Assembly (NCBI GenBank): GCA_965249005.1
Contig: CBDFLD010000016.1
Span: 186,001-250,000 of the forward strand
Origin: CBDFLD01 sp965249005
GTDB lineage: Bacteria; Acidobacteriota; UBA6911
Reading direction: 5' to 3'
Length of the DNA stretch: 64,000 bases
Part shown: positions 41,042 to 49,173 of the stretch, one piece after another
Layout of the letters: each line of letters begins with the position of its first letter
Numbering within the stretch: position 1 is the first letter of the stretch
Translations under genes and position numbers: made by a program
The notes under the pieces: generated by a model
What the model was told of the DNA's origin: nothing
Seen by the model: only the letters and a program-made list of their open reading frames with translations
The model's database searches: none

Positions 41042-42430
41042 ATGGTACAACTGCTCGACATTTTTCGTGACCTGGGCGCTGGACTATCACGATTCACAGA
41101 GCGCTGGGTTCCCGATTCCTGGGTCATCTGCATGATTCTGACCGCGATCGCGCTCTTGCTCGCGATCCTGGGCTCCGGAGTCGCTCCTCAGGCGGCAGTC
41201 TTGGCATGGGGTGGCGGGATGTGGGACTTGCTGGAGCTCGCCATGCAGTTCACGATTGCCATGGTCGCCGCACACGCGTGCGTATCGTCTCAGCCGATCT
41301 TCCGGCTGCTCGATCGCGTCGCGAAACTACCAAACCCCCGGCGGCCCCTTCAGGCTGTCATGGTCGCGGCGCTGTTCTCCTTGGCCACAGCCTATTTGAA
41401 TTGGGCTTTTTGCTTGGTCTCCTGTGCCCTATTCGTTCCGTTTCTTTGCCGCCGCAACCCCAACGCTGACGTCCGCGTCCTCATTGCCGCTTCGTTTGTC
41501 GGACTGGGAACGGTTTGGCACGGGGGACTGTCCGGCTCAGCTCCACTCATCTTGGCAACACCCGGCAACCCACTGTTGTCTCCCGCCACGGGAGCCCCCA
41601 TTGTGCAACGATTGTTTCCCGTAACAGAGACCCTCTTCGCCCCATTCAATTTGATCTATCTCCCCTGCATCGGGCTCGTGGGCTTTCTCGTCGTTTTGGC
41701 CCTTCATCCAAGAAGCGGCGCGTTCACGCTCAGTCCGGAACAGATCGATGCAATCCTTCCCGCACCTCCGGAGGAAAGCCAGCGGGTCGCCACTCCGGCC
41801 GGTACACTGGATTCGTCTCGTGTTTGGATCCTATTGGCCGTCGTTTTGATCGCGTATCCGCTTGGATTCTCGATGGTGACTCGCGGCTTTGGCTCGACCT
41901 GGACGATCAACGCCTACAATATGGTTTTCTTGAGCGCAGCGCTTCTCTTACATGGAAACCCCGACTCATTTGTCCGCGCATGCGGTCAGGGCGTCGGAGC
42001 CGCTTCAGGAATCATCCTGCAGTTCCCTTTTTACGCCGGAATTTTCGGGCTCATGAACACGACGGATCTCGGGCCCTGGCTTGGACGTTTGTTCGCAGAT
42101 CTAGCAACCGCCAAAACCTATCCCCTTGTCGTTTATACGTACTCCGGAATCATGAATCTGTTCGTCACCTCGGCAGGTTCTAAGTGGCTCATCGAGGCCC
42201 CCTACTTGATTCCTGCCGGTCAAGAGTTAGGTGTTTCCATCAAGACCGTATTGCTTGCGTACATGTACGGAGATTCAACCACAAATCTCATTCAACCGTT
42301 TTGGGCGATTCCGATTCTGGCTGTGACCCGACTCCGTTTTGGAGATGTCGTGGGCTATACTTTTCTGCTGGCCGTCGTTTGTTTCTTGGTAAGTGCCGTC
42401 GCAATGCTCCTCATCCCCCTGGACCTATGA
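41042..42430 (+). CDS. atoE: short-chain fatty acid transporter, AtoE family
   Basis: This 462-residue protein has about 11 hydrophobic segments and family motifs (LSRFTERWVPDSWVICMILT, YLNWAFCLVSCALFVPFL, WHGGLSGSAPLILATPGNPL, GIILQFPFYAGIFGLM). AtoE-type carriers move short-chain fatty acids such as acetoacetate or butyrate across the inner membrane. It lies 11 bases after hisS in the same direction. Confidence 0.88.
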   Translation: MVQLLDIFRDLGAGLSRFTERWVPDSWVICMILTAIALLLAILGSGVAPQAAVLAWGGGMWDLLELAMQFTIAMVAAHACVSSQPIFRLLDRVAKLPNPRRPLQAVMVAALFSLATAYLNWAFCLVSCALFVPFLCRRNPNADVRVLIAASFVGLGTVWHGGLSGSAPLILATPGNPLLSPATGAPIVQRLFPVTETLFAPFNLIYLPCIGLVGFLVVLALHPRSGAFTLSPEQIDAILPAPPEESQRVATPAGTLDSSRVWILLAVVLIAYPLGFSMVTRGFGSTWTINAYNMVFLSAALLLHGNPDSFVRACGQGVGAASGIILQFPFYAGIFGLMNTTDLGPWLGRLFADLATAKTYPLVVYTYSGIMNLFVTSAGSKWLIEAPYLIPAGQELGVSIKTVLLAYMYGDSTTNLIQPFWAIPILAVTRLRFGDVVGYTFLLAVVCFLVSAVAMLLIPLDL

Positions 42431-42518
42431 AGACGTTTCGAGGCCTACGCTCTGGGCAAGGCCGAGCGTTGCTGCGCGCGGCCTACGCGTTGTCCAGTGA
42501 AGTGACACCGAAAGCAGC

Positions 42519-44114
42519 TTAGAGAAGGGGAGAAATCTGGATGTCGAAAACGCGCGGTAGCACCAGGTAGACAAACAGCACAATGAGTATGATGCCAACG
42601 AGGTTTAGCAGAACTCCCGCGCGAATCATATGGCCGATCGGGACGCGCTCGGACCCGTAGACAACGGCATTGGGAGGTGTAGCCACAGGCAACATGAACG
42701 CGCAGGAAGCGGCCAGAGCCGCCGGAATCAGGAGCAGCAATGGGTTTAAGTGGAGGGATCGGGCCAGGGAAGCCATGATCGGCAGGATCATCTGTGTAGT
42801 GGCGGTGTTGGAGGTCAGCTCCGTCACCAAGGTAATTGTGGCCGTAATGACCGCGATCACGAGCAATACCGGGGCGCCCTTCAAGACCGCAAGCTCTTGA
42901 CCGATATGGTCCGAAAGGCCGGAAACCGTAAACCCGCGCGCCAGGGCAAAGCCTCCCCCGAAGAGCCACAGGACGCCCCATGGGAGTCGCTTCGCGGTAT
43001 CCCAATCCATCAGACGGCCCTTCGAATGTTTCGTGGGCAACAGAAACAGCACGACCCCCATCGTGATCCCGATGGTACCGTCGTCAATCCAATCGCCGTA
43101 CTGGAGCCATGTGGACCACCCGGGAACCCGGAACGATTCCCCGAAGCTGATCTCCCGCCGAAACATCCATAGAAACCCTGCCGTCCCGAACACGAGCGTT
43201 ACCAGCTTTTCCTCGAAACGGTAAGGTCCGAGATCCCTCAATGTCTCGCGAATGAACTGTCTGCCGCTGAACGGGGTCTCCGCTGGCAACGGGAAGGCAA
43301 CCCGACACAACACGGCCCACGCCAAAAACATGAACGTGACGGACAAGGGAAGAGCAAACACTACCCACTGCGCGAAACTGATGGGCGCCGCGCCGGGAAA
43401 CTCGCTCTCAAAGATGGAAACGAGCACAACGTTCGGCGGCGTTCCGATGATCGTCGCAAACCCGCCGATAGATGCCCCGTATGCGATACCCAACATGAGC
43501 GCACTTGAAAAGTTCTTCGCCCTCGGGTCGATGGCGATGCCGGACACGGACCTCTGTCGATTCAGATCTTCGTAGAGCAGAACCAACGACAGTCCCATCG
43601 GCATCATCATCATGGCGGTGGCCGTATTGGAAATCCACATGGAGAGGAAGCCGGTCGCCACCATGAAGCCCAAAACAAGCCGATGGGGATGTCCGCCGAT
43701 GAAATCGAGGATCAGCAGCGCGATGCGCTTATGGAGATTCCAGCGCTGCATCGCCAGGGCAATCAGAAAACCCCCTGCAAAAAGGAAGATGTTGCTGTTG
43801 ACGTAGACCGGCGCAACTTGTTCACCGCGCATGATGCCCAAAGTCGGGAATAGAATGAGAGGAACGAGAGCGGTGACAGCGATCGGGACCGCCTCGGTCA
43901 TCCACCAGATGGCCATGAGGATCGCCACGGCCGCCATCCGGGAAAGCGCCGGTTTCGAGGAATCGATCTCGACAAAGAGCAAGACGAACAGCAACGCACC
44001 AAGGCCTAGCCAGAACCCAATTCTGCCGTGGATACCAGGAACCGCGGAACGGCGTTCGGGGTCTTCACGCCCTTCCCGAGATTCCGATTGGTTTCGAGAT
44101 CTGTCCAATGCCAT
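42519..44114 (-). CDS. sodium/dicarboxylate symporter, SLC13/DASS family
   Basis: About 531 residues from ATG 44114 give some 12 membrane segments with the duplicated DASS signatures WISNTATAMMMMP with GTPPNVVLV and ELTSNTATTQMILPI with ATPPNAVVY. These SNT and TPPN loops form the sodium and carboxylate sites, so succinate, fumarate or a related anion is the likely substrate. The frame is open to 44357, but that part overlaps the divergent glycosyltransferase start. Confidence 0.9.
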   Translation of the reverse strand: MALDRSRNQSESREGREDPERRSAVPGIHGRIGFWLGLGALLFVLLFVEIDSSKPALSRMAAVAILMAIWWMTEAVPIAVTALVPLILFPTLGIMRGEQVAPVYVNSNIFLFAGGFLIALAMQRWNLHKRIALLILDFIGGHPHRLVLGFMVATGFLSMWISNTATAMMMMPMGLSLVLLYEDLNRQRSVSGIAIDPRAKNFSSALMLGIAYGASIGGFATIIGTPPNVVLVSIFESEFPGAAPISFAQWVVFALPLSVTFMFLAWAVLCRVAFPLPAETPFSGRQFIRETLRDLGPYRFEEKLVTLVFGTAGFLWMFRREISFGESFRVPGWSTWLQYGDWIDDGTIGITMGVVLFLLPTKHSKGRLMDWDTAKRLPWGVLWLFGGGFALARGFTVSGLSDHIGQELAVLKGAPVLLVIAVITATITLVTELTSNTATTQMILPIMASLARSLHLNPLLLLIPAALAASCAFMLPVATPPNAVVYGSERVPIGHMIRAGVLLNLVGIILIVLFVYLVLPRVFDIQISPLL

Positions 44115-44312
44115 GGTTATGGGTGAGGCGACCTTCCACGAGAACTGCTTTCTACTACAGCCGCCACCCATGACGCAAGCAATGATCGAAGTCTTCATTG
44201 CAAATCGCCGCAAATCGCCGTGCCCGGGAACGCTACACAGGAAAAAGCTGTGCGGCGGCGACGTCATTGCAAGATCAATCCGGAAAGCGCTTTCTGTTAT
44301 GATAGGGTCGAT

Positions 44313-45398
44313 TTGTTTGATATTGCATACTACGTGAGTGCGCACGGGTTTGGCCACGGGTCCCGCACGAGCGACATCCTACGAGTGGTCGAGCAACTAT
44401 ATCCGGGCACCTCAATCAGCCTGGTCTCCAATCTCCCGACTGCCTTTCTCGCACGCCGTTTCGAATCGAAGCACGTCCAGTTTCGCTCCCAATACTTCGA
44501 CGTGGGGATGGTCCAGATCGATGCGATCCGGGTCGATGTTGACTCTACCCTGCAGCAACTCCAGATCATCTATTCACAACGTGAAACACTCCTGGAGCGT
44601 GAGTGTGCTTTTCTCAGAAAAAACAGGGTCCGGTTGGTTGTATCGGATATCCCGGCGTTGCCCATTGAGGCCGCGGCGCTATGCGGGATCCCCAGCATAG
44701 CGGTCAGTAATTTCGGATGGGACTGGATTTATGCTCCGTTCGTGTCGCGCAACGAGGAATGGAAACGGGTTATCGAAAAAATCGAGGCCGGCTACGCCAA
44801 GGCGGATCTGCTCCTTCGTCTGCCGTTTTGTGAGGAGATGCGCGCGTTCCCGAGAGCGATCGATATCTCTCTGGTAGCATCCGCAGGTCGAGACCGACGT
44901 TCCGAGATCGCGGGACGGACGGGCTGCCCTGAAGATCGAAGCTGGGTTCTTCTCGGTTTTTCATCCCTTCCATGGAACGAGTCCAACCTCGATGCGGTGG
45001 AACAAGCGGAGGGTTTCGAGTTTTTCGCCGCTCCCCCATCCCGGTGGAGGAGACGCAATATTCATCCGACGAGCGATGACATCTCGTTCTCGGACCTCCT
45101 GGCGAGCGTCGATTGTGTAATCTCCAAACCCGGCTTCGGAATCGTCTGTGAATGCGTCGTGAACGAAAAGCCGCTGCTTTACGTGGAGCGAGAGGATTTT
45201 CGAGAATACCCAATCCTGGAAGCAGCCATTCGCCGGCACCTCACTTGCCGGCACTTGCCGGCCGACGAGCTCTACAGGGGCCAACTCACCGAGGGACTCA
45301 AGGAGCTTCTGGCCCAACCACCGACTCCAAGAACGTTGCCGCTGGACGGTGCGGCCGTGGCGGCAACCAAGATGTTGGAGTTTGTTCGGGCAGGTTGA
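44313..45398 (+). CDS. glycosyltransferase-like protein related to the arabinokinase N-terminal domain
   Basis: From TTG 44313 (AGGG about 8 bases upstream) the product begins LFDIAYYVSAHGFGHGSRTSD. It continues with GIPSIAVSNFGWDWIYAP and the donor-binding end VISKPGFGIVCECVVNEKP. This GT-B pattern resembles the N-terminal glycosyltransferase domain of plant-type L-arabinokinases, here without a GHMP kinase domain. About 361 residues. The acceptor and donor are unknown. Confidence 0.7.
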   Translation: MFDIAYYVSAHGFGHGSRTSDILRVVEQLYPGTSISLVSNLPTAFLARRFESKHVQFRSQYFDVGMVQIDAIRVDVDSTLQQLQIIYSQRETLLERECAFLRKNRVRLVVSDIPALPIEAAALCGIPSIAVSNFGWDWIYAPFVSRNEEWKRVIEKIEAGYAKADLLLRLPFCEEMRAFPRAIDISLVASAGRDRRSEIAGRTGCPEDRSWVLLGFSSLPWNESNLDAVEQAEGFEFFAAPPSRWRRRNIHPTSDDISFSDLLASVDCVISKPGFGIVCECVVNEKPLLYVEREDFREYPILEAAIRRHLTCRHLPADELYRGQLTEGLKELLAQPPTPRTLPLDGAAVAATKMLEFVRAG

Positions 45399-45419
45399 AG
45401 TACCCCTGTTCGTGAATAC
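45399..45419 (-). repeat. 21-bp dispersed repeat, copy 2
   Basis: Inverted relative to copy 1 and matching it at 20 of 21 positions (a single A to G change in the core). It begins at the stop codon of the glycosyltransferase gene, between it and the converging yjbQ. Confidence 0.7.
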
Positions 45420-45439
45420 GCCAACCCCGTGCGTTACTT

Positions 45440-45862
45440 CTACTCGCCGATGATCTTGATCAATACCCGTTTCGTGCGGTTCCCATCGAACTCGCCATAG
45501 AAGATCTGTTCCCAAGTCCCGAAGTCGAGCTTGCCTTCCGTGACGGCAACGACGACTTCCCGTCCCATCACCTGGCGCTTGTGGTGGGCGTCTCCATTGT
45601 CTTCACCCGTGCGGTTGTGATGGTAGCGCTCCGGGCTCGCATCATACGGTGCCAGCTGTTCGAGCCAGCGGGCGTAATCTGCGTGTAGCCCCGACTCGTC
45701 GTCATTGATGAAGACGCTCGACGTGATGTGCATGGAATTGACGAGGCACAACCCCTCCTCGATGGCACTTTCCTTCAGGGCTTTGTCGACCTCCGATGTG
45801 ATGTTGACGAAATCCATCCTCGCCGGCACGTGCAGCTGAATGACCTTCCGATAGCTTTTCAT
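45440..45862 (-). CDS. yjbQ: YjbQ family (UPF0047) protein
   Basis: This 140-residue protein spans the family: LHVPARMDFVNIT, SMHITSSVFINDDESGLHADY, YHHNRTGEDNGDAHHKRQ and GTWEQIFYGEFDG. Conserved His, Asp and Asn residues form a likely metal site. E. coli YjbQ has weak thiamine-phosphate synthase activity; the physiological role is unsettled. Just upstream (45908-45927) lies a (GAGGC)4 tandem tract. Confidence 0.93.
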   Translation of the reverse strand: MKSYRKVIQLHVPARMDFVNITSEVDKALKESAIEEGLCLVNSMHITSSVFINDDESGLHADYARWLEQLAPYDASPERYHHNRTGEDNGDAHHKRQVMGREVVVAVTEGKLDFGTWEQIFYGEFDGNRTKRVLIKIIGE

Positions 45863-45979
45863 ATCGACAGTATAGCGGATCGTTCGAACTCCCCGGTGTT
45901 ATTGTACGAGGCGAGGCGAGGCGAGGCGCCTCGACTCGTTTCGTTGCCCAAGTTCATTGCCGGGTCCGATTCGCCCTTG

Positions 45980-45986
45980 CCCACCC
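45980..45986. repeat. target-site duplication of the IS256 element, left
   Basis: CCCACCC here and again at 47292-47298 flank the element exactly; the copies are 7 bp (8 with one mismatch), in line with the 8-9 bp duplications of the family. Confidence 0.75.
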
Positions 45987-47291
45987 GGTGATGTAACTTT
46001 GCTTGTGTAAAAAGAAAGAGGGTGTAAGTTTGGTTTTTTCGCTGCGATGGCAAAAACCAACTCCAAGAAAGGAGCTTACACCCAATGGCGAAATTAACAC
46101 CGATGACCGAACAATTCCAACATTTCCTTGATGAGGTAAAAGAAGACTTTTGGGGAGATGTGTATAGCAAGACAAAGCTGGCGTGGAAACGGTATTTCGA
46201 GACTGAATCACAGCGGCAGAGAGACCGTTATTGTGGCTTTGGATGGTATGAAAGAGGTGGGCAGAGAAAGAGAGAGTACCGCAATGGATACTATGAACGG
46301 GACTTTGTGACCCGCTTTGGAACGTTACGGTTGCGGATTGCCCGGAGCCGGAACAAGAATTTTCTCCCGAAGGGATTACAACGGTTTCAACGACGAGCTG
46401 ACGAGGTAACGTTGCTGATACGAGAGGCGTTTCTCAGAGGAATCAGCACACGGACGGTGGGACGGATTGTGGCGATCATGACGGGAGAAGTTGTCAGTGC
46501 ACAGACGGTATCGCAGCTGACACGAGAGCTAGATGAAGCAGTACAGCGATTTCACCGAGCTCGGTTGAGTGACGAATGGAAGACACTGTTTCTGGACGGA
46601 GTGAGTCTGAGGGTAAGACGTCCGAGTGGGCGGAAACGGGTGCAGATGCTGGTGGCCTACGGGGTGAGAGCGGATGGTAGCCGGCAGCTTTTGGCATTTA
46701 TGCGCAGCAGTGGAGAGAGTCAAGCTGCCTGGGAAGGACTCTTAGGAGATCTGTACCGGCGTGGTATAGAGGGAGATAACCTCGAGCTGATTGTGACCGA
46801 CGGCTGTGCAGGTCTGGCAGCGGCCATTGAAACGATCTATCCGAGAGCTCAGCACCAACGCTGCTGGGCACATAAGATGCGAAACATCGTCAATTCAGTC
46901 CGAAAGTGCGATCGAGACCAGATCAAGCAGGATGCACGGGCCATCTACCAGGCCGATAGCCGTCGGGATGCACTGACAGCTTTCAGGAGGCTGAAGCGTT
47001 GCTGGCACAAGGATTATCCGAAGATGGTGAATCGATTGGAGAAGGATCTCCCTGAGTTACTGGCCTTTTACAGCTTCCCACGGCCTCTGTGGAAGAAGCT
47101 ACGAACCACCAACGTCATCGAACGCTGCTTCGTTGAGGTTCGACGGAGAACGCGTCCGATGGTTTGCTTTGTTAATGTCCAGAGTGTCGACAGAATCATT
47201 TACTCGATCTTCCATCGATTCAATCTCGATTGGAAGGAACAACGACCAACTCGTACCCTCGACCTTTTTACACAAGCAGCTTGACATGACC
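45987..47291 (+). mobile_element. IS256-family insertion sequence, complete
   Basis: A 1305-bp element has imperfect 28-bp inverted ends: GGTGATGTAACTTTGCTTGT on the left and, reverse-complemented, GGTCATGTCAAGCTGCTTGT on the right, both continuing GTAAAAAG. It carries one transposase gene and is flanked by CCCACCC. It lies between yjbQ and the AbgT carrier. It is a different IS256-type from the pair at 51592 and 62342. Confidence 0.9.
46085..47284 (+). CDS. IS256-family transposase
   Basis: This 399-residue mutator-type transposase has GTLRLRIARSRNKNFLP, the first acidic site FLDGVSLRVRR, VTDGCAGLAAAIE, QRCWAHKMRNIVNSV and the final TTNVIERCFVEVRRRTRP that carries the catalytic Glu. Length and motifs are intact. 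CTTGGAAAGGAGC-like ribosome signal AAGGAG precedes the start. Confidence 0.93.
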   Translation: MAKLTPMTEQFQHFLDEVKEDFWGDVYSKTKLAWKRYFETESQRQRDRYCGFGWYERGGQRKREYRNGYYERDFVTRFGTLRLRIARSRNKNFLPKGLQRFQRRADEVTLLIREAFLRGISTRTVGRIVAIMTGEVVSAQTVSQLTRELDEAVQRFHRARLSDEWKTLFLDGVSLRVRRPSGRKRVQMLVAYGVRADGSRQLLAFMRSSGESQAAWEGLLGDLYRRGIEGDNLELIVTDGCAGLAAAIETIYPRAQHQRCWAHKMRNIVNSVRKCDRDQIKQDARAIYQADSRRDALTAFRRLKRCWHKDYPKMVNRLEKDLPELLAFYSFPRPLWKKLRTTNVIERCFVEVRRRTRPMVCFVNVQSVDRIIYSIFHRFNLDWKEQRPTRTLDLFTQAA

Positions 47292-47354
47292 CCCACCCTT
47301 GCCCATTGAGATTCGCCTCCGTATGGGTCACAATCTCACGCTTTGCGAGTCATC

Positions 47355-48905
47355 ATGGCGCAGATCAAAGATAGAAAGAAGAGCGCAAGCCCCGGCCCTG
47401 GAATCCTGTCAGGAACTCTCGGATTCATCGAGCGTGCCGGAAACGCCCTACCTCACCCGGCCACGCTGTTCGCCCTGCTCGCGTTTTCGATTCTGATTCT
47501 CTCCGATGTTTCCGCCAGAGCGGGTCTCGAAGCGGAACATCCGGGAACCGGAGAAACTATTCAGGCAGTCAGCCTACTCACGATCCCTGGCCTTCATCGC
47601 ATCCTGACCGAATTGGTCACCAACTTCACCAACTTCGCCCCACTGGGTACCGTCCTGGTGGCCATGCTTGGCATCGCCGTTGCCGAGGGCAGCGGGTTGA
47701 TTGGGGCCGCGCTGAAGCTGCTAGTCCTGTCGGCCCCCAAGCGATTGCTTACCTTTGTGATCGTTCTTGCAGGCGTTCTCTCCAATACGGCAAGCGAAAT
47801 CGGCTACGTACTCTTGGTCCCGCTCGCTGCCGTGATTTTTCTCGCAGTGGGCAGGCATCCCCTGGCGGGGCTGGCGGCGGCCTTCGCCGGCGTCTCGGGT
47901 GGATACAGCGCGAACTTGCTCCTTGGTACCGTGGACCCCCTATTGGCAGGCCTTTCGGAAGAAGCCGCCCGTCTTGTCGACCCCACATACCAGGTCAACC
48001 CTGCGTGCAACTACTACTTCATGGCGGTCTCGACATTCTGCATTGCAGGCGCCGGGACGTGGGTGACCGAGAAAGTTGTCGTACCGCGGCTCGGCCAATA
48101 CCGAGGAGAAGCGAGCACAGAGGAACTGCAGCAGCTCACCGCAGCGGAAAAGCGGGGATTGCGCTACTCGGCGGCCACCGCGCTCGTCCTCACCGCCGTC
48201 ATTCTGTGGGGGACGGTCTTTTCCAGCGGCTTCCTGCGGAATCCGGAAACCGGTGGGCTCCTCCGGTCTCCTTTTCTGTCAGGAATCGTGGCCGTCATTT
48301 TCATCTCTGCGGCCTTGCTGGGCATGGCCTTCGGCCTTGCATCTGGCAGCTTTCGCAGTGATGCAGACGTGGTTGGGGCCATGGGAAAGGCCATGGAGAC
48401 ACTCGGAGTCTATCTGGTCCTGGTTTTCTTTGCTTCGCAGTTCGTGGCGTTCTTCAACTGGACCCACCTCGGCTTGATCTTCGCGGTCAAGGGAGCGGAG
48501 GTCCTGCGCGCTGCCGGACTTGGGACGATTCCTCTCATCGTGGCATTCGTCTTCGTGTCGGCAACCGTCAACATGTTCATGGGCAGTGCATCGGCAAAGT
48601 GGGCCGTTATGGCACCGGTTTTTGTCCCCATGTTCATGCTACTCGGCTACTCGCCGGAGTTTACCCAGGCCGGCTATCGCATCGGCGACAGTGTCACCAA
48701 CATCATCTCTCCGATGATGTCCTACTTCGCCCTGATCGTGGCTTTCATGCAACGATACAAACCCACGGCAGGAATCGGCACGATCATTTCGACGATGCTC
48801 CCGTACTCGATTGCCTTTGGGACCATTTGGGTTTTACTCATCATCGTGTGGATCACCCTCGATCTGCCACTGGGCCCCGGCGCGTATCTCTACCTATCTT
48901 CCTAG
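47355..48905 (+). CDS. abgT: AbgT-family transporter (p-aminobenzoyl-glutamate type)
   Basis: About 516 residues with 11-12 hydrophobic segments show the AbgT fold: GFIERAGNALPHPATLFALLA, NTASEIGYVLLVPLAAVIF, SGGYSANLLLGTVDPLLAG, MGSASAKWAVMAPVFVPMF and GDSVTNIISPMMSYF. The family moves p-aminobenzoyl-glutamate or exports sulfonamide-like drugs. The start is only 63 bases after the IS256 element, so that insertion has replaced the native upstream region and may drive expression. The alternative TTG at 47343 lacks support. Confidence 0.9.
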   Translation: MAQIKDRKKSASPGPGILSGTLGFIERAGNALPHPATLFALLAFSILILSDVSARAGLEAEHPGTGETIQAVSLLTIPGLHRILTELVTNFTNFAPLGTVLVAMLGIAVAEGSGLIGAALKLLVLSAPKRLLTFVIVLAGVLSNTASEIGYVLLVPLAAVIFLAVGRHPLAGLAAAFAGVSGGYSANLLLGTVDPLLAGLSEEAARLVDPTYQVNPACNYYFMAVSTFCIAGAGTWVTEKVVVPRLGQYRGEASTEELQQLTAAEKRGLRYSAATALVLTAVILWGTVFSSGFLRNPETGGLLRSPFLSGIVAVIFISAALLGMAFGLASGSFRSDADVVGAMGKAMETLGVYLVLVFFASQFVAFFNWTHLGLIFAVKGAEVLRAAGLGTIPLIVAFVFVSATVNMFMGSASAKWAVMAPVFVPMFMLLGYSPEFTQAGYRIGDSVTNIISPMMSYFALIVAFMQRYKPTAGIGTIISTMLPYSIAFGTIWVLLIIVWITLDLPLGPGAYLYLSS

Positions 48906-48922
48906 GCAACAAAGCCTCACCG

Positions 48923-48943
48923 CTATTCACAAACAGGGGCACT
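48923..48943 (+). repeat. 21-bp dispersed repeat, copy 3
   Basis: Matches copy 1 at 19 of 21 positions, with the same core CACAAACAGGGG, 18 bases after the AbgT stop. The rest of 48944-49173 shows no gene. Confidence 0.7.
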
Positions 48944-49173
48944 ATGCGCATCGTTCGTGACGCACCTCACACCACAAAGGCGCAATACCCGGTAGCATGT
49001 TCAACGAAGCCTGTCCCGCCGGCCTCGTGTTTTCGGGCATTGGGTTGCGGGCAGAATAATTGAACGCTCCTTGTCTAAGCTCGCAGGTGTGCCCCGCACG
49101 TCGTCGCGCGAGACAGGCTTCTTCTTCCCCCGCCTCCCCCGGAAAGAGATTCCATTCTCTGAGGAACTGTTAT

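Noticed and set aside
45901..45935. Tandem (GAGGC)4 as a CRISPR or phase-variation tract
   Set aside because: Units are 5 bp with no spacers and the tract lies outside any gene; too short to claim phase variation.
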